NCBI GenBank assembly: GCA_024234435.1
Contig: JACKOF010000001.1
Span: 310,001-374,000, forward strand
Source of the DNA: Pseudomonadales bacterium
Lineage (GTDB): Bacteria > Pseudomonadota > Gammaproteobacteria > Pseudomonadales > Porticoccaceae
Direction of reading: 5' to 3'
Length of the DNA stretch: 64,000 nucleotides
Below the pieces are notes generated by a model. That model was not told the DNA's origin. It did no database searches and saw nothing but the letters and a program-made list of their open reading frames with translations. The translations under genes and the position numbers were made by a program. Below are positions 15,258-23,959 of this stretch, piece by piece; within the stretch, counting starts at the first letter, position 1; every line of letters begins with the position of its first letter.

Positions 15258-15524
15258 TGCAGCAGAGCAGGGAAGGTCACTGCGGGATAACAATGAGTTT
15301 TACTTGACTGTCTACCCTTCAAAAAAATTTAACCTAGTATACGGTTTTTTTCTGATACTCTGCGTCGTTAATCCAATCCTGTTTCCTTTGTCACAAATTT
15401 CCCGTATCGATTGTAAAAGGGTGTTCCCGCGTCAGACTCTGGTATAGCATGTCGTTTATGACAATAAAAACAGCAAAAACCTGCGCGTGCTGTTCCGGCT
15501 TTTTTATCAATTAGCGGTTTAGTA
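15258..15524 (+). promoter_or_regulatory. Leader region of the split GGDEF-EAL gene
   Basis: With the terminator above, this completes a 321-base stretch without a gene. It is AT-rich around 15300-15350 and contains TTGACT at 15304 and a TATAGC at about 15442, but no -35/-10 pair with normal spacing was found. I see no RNA gene or riboswitch. Confidence 0.3.
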
Positions 15525-16620
15525 ATGGCTAGCGATAACGTATTCAGTCAACAGGGGAAACTTTCAGCGCCGCTTTTGGTCTCGGCCATTACTTTTTGTG
15601 TGTTACTTATTCCGGCAACCATGCTGGTTAATTATCTGATTCATCGTTACGAGCATTCAATTATTGAAGAAACCAGCTACCGAGCCAATGCACTGGTTGC
15701 CAAGCTGGAAGGAAAAATCGACGCCAATATTGCTGTCGGGCGTGGTTTTGATGCTCATATCTCGGCGTTGGGCGGTTTGTCACAGGATGATTTGGCTGCA
15801 CTGGCCGAGCGTCTGATCGATCCTGAATTAAATATACGCCATGTGGCATTGGCTCCTGACCTGATCATTTCGGCAGTTTACCCCCTGGCAGGCAATGAAG
15901 CGGCACTGGGGTTGGATTACCGAAAAAATTTGCGTCAGAAACAAGCCGCGTTGCGAGCAGTAAATTCCGGTGAAATTATACTTGCCGGCCCCGTTGAGCT
16001 GGTACAGGGAGGGGGGGAGCAGCTGGTTGCACGGGTTCCCATTCATCTGGCATCAAGCGATCTTTGGGGATTGGTCGCTATTGTCATCAATTTCGAAGAG
16101 TTGCTTGCTGATTCCGGTTTCTACTCTTTAACCGCCAAGTATGACCTGGCTATGAGGGGGCAAGACGGGTTGGGTGCCTTGGGTGCAACCTTTATGGGCA
16201 AGGATGTGCTGTTTGATCAACCTGCACACATTTTTGATATACAGGTTCCGGGTGGTGAATGGCAATTAGCGATTGCGCCAAAGCTGGGCTGGCATGCCCC
16301 GATGCCGGTATTGATCGCCTATTGGGTTATTGCCCTGGCAATCTGCCTGTTAGCCAGCTTTATTGTGTATTTTGTGCGCAAACAAGTGATAGAGAGAGTT
16401 GCCTATCTGCGAAGGCTTGAGGAATTGGCGACGATTGATCCACTGACGCAGCTTACCAGCCGCTTTCAGCTGAACAAGTATATTAGCCACCTGATAGACG
16501 AGTGTGAGCGTAATGATCAGGGTTTTTCTGTCCTATTTATTGACCTTGACCACTTTAAGGAAGTCAACGACGGTCTTGGTCACGCCATGGGTGACAAGGT
16601 TCTTGTCGAAATCGCTGATA

Positions 16621-17751
16621 CTAATGGGTTCGAAAGTAAGCGAACATCATTTATAATGTAGGCTCCGTTCGCCAAGCTTATCGGATATTTACACACATGC
16701 GCCACGATGACGGTCGTAAACTTGATCACAAAACATTAGAAGCCATTCGCGTTCGCGCCGTTCAACGGGTCATGGATGGCGAGAGTCCAGAAGTCGTCAT
16801 CAAAGCGCTGGGGATGAGCCGAGCACGAATCTATGAATGGCTGGCTGCCTACCGCGAGGGTGGCTTTGACGCGCTCAAGGCCAAGCAGATTTCCGGTCGT
16901 CCCAAGAAACTGAGCGGTGCTCAGATCCGGGAGCTGTATATCTGGATAACGACCTTTACGCCGGACCAGTTGAAGTTTGATTTTGCCCTGTGGACTCGGG
17001 GCCGAGTGCGTGAGCTCATCCGGCAAAAGTTCAACGTCCGGTTAAGCGATGTCTCGGTCGGTCGTCTGCTTCGAAACCTGGGGCTGACGCCTCAGAAACC
17101 CCTGCATCGGGCCTACCAGCAAAAGCCAGAGGCCGTGAAACAATGGAAAGAAGAGACCTACCCGGAAATTCGCAAGGAAGCAAAAAAAGTCGGCGCCACC
17201 ATCTATTTCGGCGATGAAGCCAGCATTCGGTCTGATTATCACAGTGGCACCACCTGGGCACCCAGGGGTGAAACTCCGATCATCCGTAATACGGGCAGTC
17301 GCTTCAGCATCAATCTGATCTCGGCCATCTCGCCTCGCGGCGAGCTTCGCTTTAAGACCATTCAGGGCAACATGAACACCGATGCGTTTCTTGGTTTCCT
17401 CAAGGCTCTGGTGCAAGACGTTGACAAGCCGGTTTTCCTGATCCTCGATAACCACCCGGTTCATCATGCTCGTCGGGTTCGAGACTATGTTGAGAGTCTC
17501 GACGGCAAGCTCAGGTTGTTCTTCCTGCCGCCGTACTCGCCGGAGCTGAATCCTGACGAGTCTGTTTGGGGCTATATCAAATACCATCACGTCGGTAAAA
17601 AGATCATTAACAGCAAAGAACAACTTCGGAGCACTGTTTACCGGCAGCTTCGACGTTTGCAAAAATTGCCACGACTATTGAAATCGTTTTTTGGCCATCC
17701 GGATTTGGCTTATATCTCCGGGTAATGTTCGCTTACTTTATTTCGAATTAG
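16621..17751 (+). mobile_element. IS630-family insertion sequence, 1,131 bp, TA target duplication
   Basis: The element lies between TA at 16619-16620 and TA at 17752-17753, the usual IS630/Tc1-mariner target duplication. Its ends form 27-bp imperfect inverted repeats (16621-16647 and 17725-17751): both begin CTAAT and share the inner 15 bases AAAGTAAGCGAACAT, with six mismatches between. It holds one intact transposase in the same direction as the host gene. No second copy is in the window. Confidence 0.95.
16697..17725 (+). CDS. IS630-family transposase
   Basis: A 342-residue, apparently intact DDE transposase. The N-terminal part has tandem HTH domains (a homeodomain-like MSRARIYEWLAAYREGGFDAL, then a winged helix around residues 60-120). 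The catalytic triad is visible as Asp in FGDEAS, Asp in LILDNHPVHH and Glu in PPYSPELNPDE. There is no frameshift, unlike many IS630 members that need one. It cuts and pastes the element at TA. Confidence 0.95.
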   Translation: MRHDDGRKLDHKTLEAIRVRAVQRVMDGESPEVVIKALGMSRARIYEWLAAYREGGFDALKAKQISGRPKKLSGAQIRELYIWITTFTPDQLKFDFALWTRGRVRELIRQKFNVRLSDVSVGRLLRNLGLTPQKPLHRAYQQKPEAVKQWKEETYPEIRKEAKKVGATIYFGDEASIRSDYHSGTTWAPRGETPIIRNTGSRFSINLISAISPRGELRFKTIQGNMNTDAFLGFLKALVQDVDKPVFLILDNHPVHHARRVRDYVESLDGKLRLFFLPPYSPELNPDESVWGYIKYHHVGKKIINSKEQLRSTVYRQLRRLQKLPRLLKSFFGHPDLAYISG

Positions 17752-18971
17752 TAAGTTAAGGTCGCGTATTCGGCCTTATGATGTTTTGGGTCGGTTGGGG
17801 GGCGATGAGTTCATTATCGTGCTAAAGGACGTGACAAATCCTGCCGATATCGAAAAACGGGTGAGTTATATTACGGAAGGTTTCAGTAATGGCTTGATAG
17901 TTTCAGAGATCGATGTGGCGATAACGGCCAGCGTTGGTGTGGCGGTGTATCCTGGTGATGGTGACGATGCCGAGGTACTGATCCAGCACGCCGATCGCGC
18001 TATGTATGAAAGTAAACGCTCCGGTCGCAATGCGCTGTTTTTTTACGATGTGACAATGCGCAATGAAGCCGGTCGTTATCTGGAACTCACCAAGGCAATC
18101 AAGCAGGGCATTGCTCAGGGTGAGTTCCAGGTACATTATCAGCCTATTTATGATCTGAGGAAGGAGCAATATACGCGCTGTGAAGCCTTGTGCCGTTGGT
18201 ATCACCCCGAGAAAGGGATAATTCCACCGGATCAGTTTATCCCCATCGCCGAGCAATCCGGTTTGATTTGTGATTTGGGCTTGTCCATCTCGAAAGATGT
18301 TTTTTCCTGTTATAACGATCTGAAAAAGCAAGGGCATGAACTGAACTTTTCGATTAATCGCTCTCCGCAGGAGTTTTATTCGCCAGGCTACACGCAGAAC
18401 TTGTTGGAATCACTGAATGAATCCGGTGTACCTGCCTGGGATATTACGTTCGAAATTACCGAATCGCTCTTCATGACGGGAAATAAGGCGGTGACTGAGA
18501 ACTTTGAGATTCTCAGACGGGGAGGTGTTAATTTTTCGATCGATGATTTTGGCACCGGCTATTCAGCGATAAATTATTTGCGCAAGTACCCGGTGGAAAC
18601 GTTGAAGATTGATAGAAGTTTTATTGCTGAGCTGGGTATATCCGCACAGGCTGAAACGCTGGTGAAAGTGATTATACAAATGGCAAAAACCCTGGGTATT
18701 TCTGTTGTGGCGGAAGGTGTCGAAACAGAAAAACAGCTGGATTATTTACGAGATATGGGTTGCGACTATATACAGGGGTTCTATTTAGCCAGGCCAATGG
18801 ATAAAGCGGCTTTTCAGGCATTTCTTCTGGCGCAGGATAGCAGCTCACATTCAGTTTGAATGCCTCCCGGTTTTTTTATGGGGAGCCGGTATCAAAACCG
18901 GATACGCCAATCAGATTACTGGGGGCAGGAAAACGGCTGTCCGACCAGCCATATTCCTGCTCTTGTGGTCA

Positions 18972-19745
18972 TTACTTTTCAACAAAAGCCCGTTCAATTA
19001 CATAATGGCCCAGGTTGCCTGCACGTGTTTCACGGAAATCTTTTTCGTCAAGCAGCTGACAGACATCTTTCAACATGGCGGGGCTGCCGCAGATCATAAA
19101 ACGGTCATCACTCAGGGTTGGTGTGGGTAAGCCAATATCCCTGAACAGCTTGCCGGTTTTCATTAAGTCGGTGATCCGTCCGTTATTGCGGAAAGGTTCA
19201 CGAGTGACGGTAGGGTAGTAGATCAGTTTCTCTGCTGCCAACTCACCAAAATACTCGTTGTTGGCTATCTGGCGGGTGATAATGTCCTGATATGCCAGTT
19301 CATTGACATAACGGCAACCGTGAACCAGTATGACCCTGTCGAAGTGCTCATACACTTCCGGATCTTTGATCACACTGAGAAACGGCGCCAGGCCAGTTCC
19401 CGTACTGAGCAGATAGAGATGTTTGCCTGGTAAAAGTTCGTCAACAGTCAATGTGCCGGTTGGCTTGCGGCCTACCAGAACCTGATCGCCCACTTTGATA
19501 TTTTGTAACTTTGATGTCAGTGGGCCGTCTGGCACCTTGATACTGTAGAACTCCAGTTCATCTTCGTAGTTCGCACTGGCGATGCTATAGGCGCGCAGCA
19601 GAGGGCGTCCGTTGTCTTCCAGTCCCAGCATGGTGAAATGACCATTGCGAAAGCGGAATCCGCTGTCCCGGGTTGTTTTGAAACTGAATAGCGTATCCGT
19701 CCAGTGGTGAATAGCGGTGACAGTTTCATGATTCAAATTGCTCAT
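18972..19745 (-). CDS. fpr: Ferredoxin--NADP reductase
   Basis: A 257-residue FAD enzyme that moves electrons between NADPH and ferredoxin or flavodoxin and supports redox-stress defence. FAD-binding RAYSIAS lies near residue 55, the NADP-binding segment LLSTGTGLAPFLSV near residue 110, and the C-terminus ends in FVEK as in bacterial subclass I enzymes. It is divergent from a LysR-type gene, the arrangement of fpr and finR in Pseudomonas. Confidence 0.93.
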   Translation of the reverse strand: MSNLNHETVTAIHHWTDTLFSFKTTRDSGFRFRNGHFTMLGLEDNGRPLLRAYSIASANYEDELEFYSIKVPDGPLTSKLQNIKVGDQVLVGRKPTGTLTVDELLPGKHLYLLSTGTGLAPFLSVIKDPEVYEHFDRVILVHGCRYVNELAYQDIITRQIANNEYFGELAAEKLIYYPTVTREPFRNNGRITDLMKTGKLFRDIGLPTPTLSDDRFMICGSPAMLKDVCQLLDEKDFRETRAGNLGHYVIERAFVEK

Positions 19746-19863
19746 CTCGGGATTACCTTTGTCTGGTTGAGTGGTTCAACAAATTCATGCTGGTCACTAT
19801 AGATTTATCGTTGCATACCTGTAAAATGACTTATATCTATTTTGCTTATCGGTTTTTTCAATA
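19746..19863. promoter_or_regulatory. Divergent fpr / LysR-regulator promoter region
   Basis: A 118-bp AT-rich gap between divergent starts. Imperfect inverted segments around ATAGATTTAT (19800) and ATATCTATTT (19834) could hold the LysR-type binding site, but no clean T-N11-A box stands out. Confidence 0.4.
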
Positions 19864-20748
19864 ATGAAATATACCCTGCGCCAACTTCAGGTCTTTCTTA
19901 CCACCGCCCATACCGGCAATATCAGCCGTGCGGCTGAACAACTGGCCATGTCTCAATCGGCTGCCAGCAGTGCGCTCAAGGATCTTGAACAGCAGTTTGA
20001 TATCCAGTTATTTGATCGCATTGGCAAAAAACTGCAGCTCAATGAATTGGGCAGAATGCTGCAACCCCAGGCAGAAGAATTGCTGGAGAGGGCTGAAGAG
20101 CTGGAATCATCGCTGGGGAAACACGCACAAAGTGGCCCTCTTAAAGTGGGCGCAACGCTTACCATTGGTAACTATCTGGCTGTCAACCTGATGGCGCAGT
20201 ATATGGACACTGATCCGGCCCCGCAGGTATCCTTGCATGTTGCAAACACGGCAGAGATATCGGCCAAAGTGTTGAACTTTGAGCTGGATGTAGGGCTTAT
20301 TGAAGGAGAGATCCATCATTCAGAGCTTGATGTCGTGCGTTGGCAGGAAGACGAACTGGTGGTTTTTTGCGCGCCTGATCACCCTTACGCAAATCGCCAA
20401 CAGCTTTCGGACCAGGATCTTCTGGACGCGCGCTGGATTCTGCGTGAGCAGGGCTCCGGTACCCGGCAATCCTTTGATCGGGCGATGCACGGTCTTTTGC
20501 CGGATCTTCACGTGTTGCTGGAATTACAGCATACCGAAGCGATTAAACGTGCTGTTGCAGCGGGGATGGGTATCGGCTGTTTATCCCGAATTGCTTTAAC
20601 CGATGCTTTCTCGCACCGACGCTTTGTTCCGCTAAGGGTGAAAAACCGGGATTTACACCGTTATTTCTATTTTATCTTGCACCGCCAGAAATATCGTGGT
20701 GCGGGTCTGGTTCGGTGGTTGGAGCTGTGTCAAAAATCAGCGTATTAG
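19864..20748 (+). CDS. finR: LysR-family regulator, FinR-like
   Basis: A 294-residue LTTR with the N-terminal winged HTH (MKYTLRQLQVFLTTAHTGN, then AAEQLAMSQSAASSALKDLE) and a periplasmic-binding-protein-like effector domain from about residue 90. In Pseudomonas, FinR lies next to fpr and activates it under superoxide and also in sulfur metabolism. The same divergent layout supports the name here, though the assignment rests on position and family. Confidence 0.75.
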   Translation: MKYTLRQLQVFLTTAHTGNISRAAEQLAMSQSAASSALKDLEQQFDIQLFDRIGKKLQLNELGRMLQPQAEELLERAEELESSLGKHAQSGPLKVGATLTIGNYLAVNLMAQYMDTDPAPQVSLHVANTAEISAKVLNFELDVGLIEGEIHHSELDVVRWQEDELVVFCAPDHPYANRQQLSDQDLLDARWILREQGSGTRQSFDRAMHGLLPDLHVLLELQHTEAIKRAVAAGMGIGCLSRIALTDAFSHRRFVPLRVKNRDLHRYFYFILHRQKYRGAGLVRWLELCQKSAY

Positions 20749-20813
20749 CTGATCAGCTGTTTGGGGCAACGACGCTTTCCGAAAAGTGATTTCGCAGCTA
20801 ACATTTTTACCCT

Positions 20814-22838
20814 TTACCCAAACAGCTCCTTCAGTGCCGACAGGGACGCCTGTCCTTTAGCTTGCGCAACCTCCGGGTTCGGGGTGCCAAAACCTTCGAG
20901 GATGATGTCCTGTTGTGGTAGCTCATCAATAAACCGACTGGGGGTGGTTTCAATAATTTCTCCGAACAGCTTGCGCTTGCCTGCCATTGTCATTGTCAGT
21001 GAACGCTGGGCGCGGGTGATGCCCACATAGGCCAGGCGTCGCTCTTCTTCCAGTGTGTTTTGTTCTATGCTGTTGCGGTGTGGTAGTAGGTCTTCTTCCA
21101 TGCCGATCAGGAACACGTGGGGGAATTCGAGTCCTTTCGCAGCGTGCAGCGTCATAAGCTGAACCTTGTCATCGGCAGACTCTTCCTCCTGACGATCCAG
21201 CAGGTCTCTGAGAATCAGCTTGGCTATCGCGTCCTCAATTGGTGTTTCACGGTTGGCTGAAGTGCCATCTTCCTCGATTCTTTCCAGGGTGTTTTTCAGC
21301 TGTGCAATCAGGAAGTTGATATTTTCCATGCGCTTTTCTGCCACTGCATCACTGCTGGCGTTCTGATGTAGCCAGCCGAGATAATCCATGTCCTCAATCA
21401 TTTCCCTTATAGCTTCAATCGGGTCGCCGTCGACACAGTTGCGTTCCACATTTGTCAGCCAGTTTTTGAAACGCAGTAAGCGTTCGTGATTCTGGGCGGG
21501 TAGCTGGGTTTTCAGTCCGTATTCGTCGATAGCACTCATCAGCGGAATACCTCTTTCCTTGGCGTATTCCCCCAGTTTTTCAAGAGTGGATGTGCCGATC
21601 TGGCGCCGTGGTGTGTTGATGATACGCAACAGGGCGTTGTCGTCGTCGGGGTTCACCAGCAGCCGCAGGTAGGCCATGATGTCTTTGATCTCGGTACGCG
21701 CATAAAATGAAGTACCGCCGCTGAGGTGGTAGGGAACATTTTGTCCCTGCAACTTGATTTCCAACAGTTTGGCCTGGTGATTGCCTCGATAAAGCACCGC
21801 AAAATCGCAGAAGCCGCAGCCCAGCCGCAGGCGCATATCGAGAATTTCATTCACCACCCGTTCTGTTTCGGCCTCTTCGTTGGCTGTACGGATTACCCGC
21901 AGGGGGTCGCCAGGGCCCAGCTCGCTCCACAGGGATTTATCAAATACGTGAGGGTTGTTGGCAATCAGCTGGTTGGCTGAGTGCAGTATCCGGGCAGTAG
22001 AGCGATAGTTCTGTTCCAACTTGATGACATTCAGGTTGGGATAATCGCGCTGTAACTGTTCCAGGTTTTCCGGGCGGGCACCGCGCCAGGCATAGATTGA
22101 CTGATCGTCGTCACCCACCACGGTGAGCGAGCCTCTGATGCCGGTAAGCAGTTTGACCAGTTCGTACTGGGCGAGGTTGGTATCCTGATATTCGTCCACC
22201 AGCAGATAGCGAATACGCTGTTGCCATTTTCTCAGAATGTCGGGGTTGTCTCTGAACAGTTGTACAGGTATTAAAATAAGGTCATCAAAATCGACAGCAT
22301 TGTAAGCCCGCAACGCTCGGGCATAGTGCTGGTAGACAACGGCCATTGCCTGCTCTCCGCCGCTTTCAGCATGAGACAGGGCGGTTTCTGGGGACCAGAG
22401 TTCATTCTTCCAGTGGGAGATCTGTTGCTGCACGCGATCCAGATGGTCGGTATCAAGGTCGGAACCGCGAACCATTAATTCCTTTAACAGTGCTTTGGCA
22501 TCTTCCCCGTCAAAAATCGAGAACCCGGGTTTAAAGCCCAGCAGCCGGATTTCCCGGCGAATAATGTTGAGCCCCAGGTTGTGGAATGTGGAGACAGTCA
22601 GACCTTTTGCGCCTTTCCCTGTCAGCAATTTACTGGTTCGCGCTTTCATTTCGCGGGCGGCTTTATTGGTAAAGGTAACCGCGGCAATATGCCGTGGCTC
22701 GATGCCACATTGCTCTACCAGGTAAGCTATCTTGCGAGTGATAACACTGGTTTTGCCACTACCAGCGCCAGCCAGTACCAGCAGGGGGCCATCGATGTAC
22801 TTCACGGCAGCTTTCTGTTGGGGGTTGAGTTGAGTCAA
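20814..22838 (-). CDS. rep: ATP-dependent DNA helicase Rep
   Basis: A 674-residue superfamily 1A helicase that moves 3'-5' and helps forks pass protein blocks. Motifs in order are the Q motif LNPQQKAAV, Walker A GAGSGKTSVI, Ia FTNKAAREMK, II DEYQDTN, III VGDDDQSIYAWRGA, IV QNYRSTARI, V LMTLHAAKGLEFPHVF and VI VGITRAQRSL. Length matches Rep and is shorter than UvrD. It converges on finR. Confidence 0.95.
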   Translation of the reverse strand: MTQLNPQQKAAVKYIDGPLLVLAGAGSGKTSVITRKIAYLVEQCGIEPRHIAAVTFTNKAAREMKARTSKLLTGKGAKGLTVSTFHNLGLNIIRREIRLLGFKPGFSIFDGEDAKALLKELMVRGSDLDTDHLDRVQQQISHWKNELWSPETALSHAESGGEQAMAVVYQHYARALRAYNAVDFDDLILIPVQLFRDNPDILRKWQQRIRYLLVDEYQDTNLAQYELVKLLTGIRGSLTVVGDDDQSIYAWRGARPENLEQLQRDYPNLNVIKLEQNYRSTARILHSANQLIANNPHVFDKSLWSELGPGDPLRVIRTANEEAETERVVNEILDMRLRLGCGFCDFAVLYRGNHQAKLLEIKLQGQNVPYHLSGGTSFYARTEIKDIMAYLRLLVNPDDDNALLRIINTPRRQIGTSTLEKLGEYAKERGIPLMSAIDEYGLKTQLPAQNHERLLRFKNWLTNVERNCVDGDPIEAIREMIEDMDYLGWLHQNASSDAVAEKRMENINFLIAQLKNTLERIEEDGTSANRETPIEDAIAKLILRDLLDRQEEESADDKVQLMTLHAAKGLEFPHVFLIGMEEDLLPHRNSIEQNTLEEERRLAYVGITRAQRSLTMTMAGKRKLFGEIIETTPSRFIDELPQQDIILEGFGTPNPEVAQAKGQASLSALKELFG

Positions 22839-22937
22839 GAAGATTTCTGCCGGGTGATGAGTGATATTGAAAAACAGGCCGGGGATTCTAGCAGGCTGTT
22901 ATTGATGAGTCAGGTTGCTGGCTGGAAAAATGTTGGG

Positions 22938-22971
22938 AAAAAATGCCGGGCCCGTCTCTCATCAGGCCCGG
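22938..22971 (-). terminator. Terminator of the metallo-beta-lactamase-fold gene
   Basis: On the minus strand the stem CCGGGCC / GGCCCGG is followed by a run of T (plus-strand A run at 22938-22943), some 15 bases past the stop codon at 22986. Confidence 0.8.
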
Positions 22972-22985
22972 AGCTGTTCAAATCG

Positions 22986-23882
22986 TTAGAGGCTGGCGTT
23001 CACTATTTTGATCCAGGCATCGGTATTGAGAAAACCGTCAGTCCACGCGTTCCACTTTTCCGACAGGCCCTTTGCCTGCATTTCTTCAAGGCTCGCGCCG
23101 CTTGCTTTCATCTGGCGTACTTCAGCGGTTGTGCCCAGTAACATATCGTGGAAGGCAACTAAGTCCTGTTTGCTACCGATTGGGCCGTGGCCAGGGATGA
23201 CCACTGTTTTGTCGTTCAACAGAGGCAGAATCTGCGCAATGGAGTTTGCGACAGACAGGACATTGCCCGCATTGTCCACATCGACAAAAGGGAAAAACCC
23301 GTTGAAGAACAGATCCCCCATATGCACAACGTTGGCATGTTTGAAAAAGACAACGGAGTCACCGTCGGTGTGGCCAACGCCGTAATGTCGCAACTGAATA
23401 TGTTCACCATTGAGATACAGGTTCATGGTGCTCAAATAGCTCAGATTCGGCAATGCCTGTTCGGGTTGTGGCTCTGTGATCATATTGAAAAAAGGCACTT
23501 TCTGAGAGCTGGACAGCCGTTTGCGAACATTTTCGTGAGCCACAATATGTGCGTGTTCGCCGAACACAAGATTGCCCCCGGTGTGGTCGCCATGCCAGTG
23601 GGTGTTGATAATAAAAGATAGTGAAGCTGCTCCGCCAAACTGTTGCAGTGCCTTTTCGAGGGGCGGTGCCATTTCTTTATAGTCGTTGTCGATCATGACA
23701 ATGCCATCATCACCTGTGAGTACGGCAATATTGCCACCTTTTCCTTGCAGGAAATGGATATTCTGGTTGATGGTGGTGACTTTGAAATGAGGCGTCTCGG
23801 GATGGTGGTCATCGGCATAGGTGCTGACAGTTGCGCTAAGGCACAGGAGCAGAGCAAACAATTGATTGGGGAGCTTCGTCAT
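22986..23882 (-). CDS. Exported metallo-beta-lactamase-fold hydrolase
   Basis: A 298-residue protein with an N-terminal signal peptide (MTKLPNQLFALLLCLSATVS, cleavage after TYA) and the binuclear metal site THWHGDHTGGN (near residue 95); further ligands are His in VGHTDGDS and in IPGHGPIG. The start at 23882 was chosen over the longer frame (to 24002) because AAGGA lies eight bases upstream and the signal peptide follows directly. Natural substrate unknown: a lactonase, a thioester hydrolase or a subclass B3-like role are all possible. Confidence 0.85.
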   Translation of the reverse strand: MTKLPNQLFALLLCLSATVSTYADDHHPETPHFKVTTINQNIHFLQGKGGNIAVLTGDDGIVMIDNDYKEMAPPLEKALQQFGGAASLSFIINTHWHGDHTGGNLVFGEHAHIVAHENVRKRLSSSQKVPFFNMITEPQPEQALPNLSYLSTMNLYLNGEHIQLRHYGVGHTDGDSVVFFKHANVVHMGDLFFNGFFPFVDVDNAGNVLSVANSIAQILPLLNDKTVVIPGHGPIGSKQDLVAFHDMLLGTTAEVRQMKASGASLEEMQAKGLSEKWNAWTDGFLNTDAWIKIVNASL

Positions 23883-23917
23883 CTGATGATTCCTTGGTGA
23901 GATTGATACGTCCATTA

Positions 23918-23947
23918 ATGGGTGGATATGTGATGGGTGAATATGGT
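23918..23947. repeat. 15-bp tandem repeat upstream of the metallo-hydrolase gene
   Basis: Two adjacent copies, ATGGGTGGATATGTG and ATGGGTGAATATGGT, agree at 12 of 15 positions. They lie 36-65 bases before the start codon and so in the leader or promoter. No function assigned. Confidence 0.5.
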
Positions 23948-23959
23948 CAGGTTGCGTTA

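Larger units (their letters stand above)
15525..18859 (+). pseudogene. CHASE-GGDEF-EAL cyclic-di-GMP protein, split by an IS630-type element
   Basis: The 5' part (15525-16620) encodes a TM helix (about residues 16-39), a periplasmic CHASE-type sensor, a second TM helix (about 260-284) and the first half of a GGDEF domain. The 3' part (17754-18859) encodes the rest: RPYD-VLGRL-GGDEF (an RxxD inhibitory site five residues before GGDEF) and a complete EAL domain (EALCRW, FEITES, DDFGTGYS, EGVE). Joining 16620 to 17754 restores one 733-codon frame with no lost residue. As it stands, the 5' frame ends inside the IS at 16661. Before insertion the protein could have made and degraded c-di-GMP. Confidence 0.93.

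Noticed and set aside
18860..19099. 79-codon plus-strand frame after the EAL domain
   Set aside because: It starts directly after a stop, has no ribosome-binding site, and overlaps the end of fpr on the other strand.
20755..20827. Inverted repeat AGCTGTTTGGG / CCCAAACAGCT around the end of rep
   Set aside because: One or two 11-bp pairs within about 100 bp are expected by chance in 64 kb, and the 51-base gap is not terminator-like.
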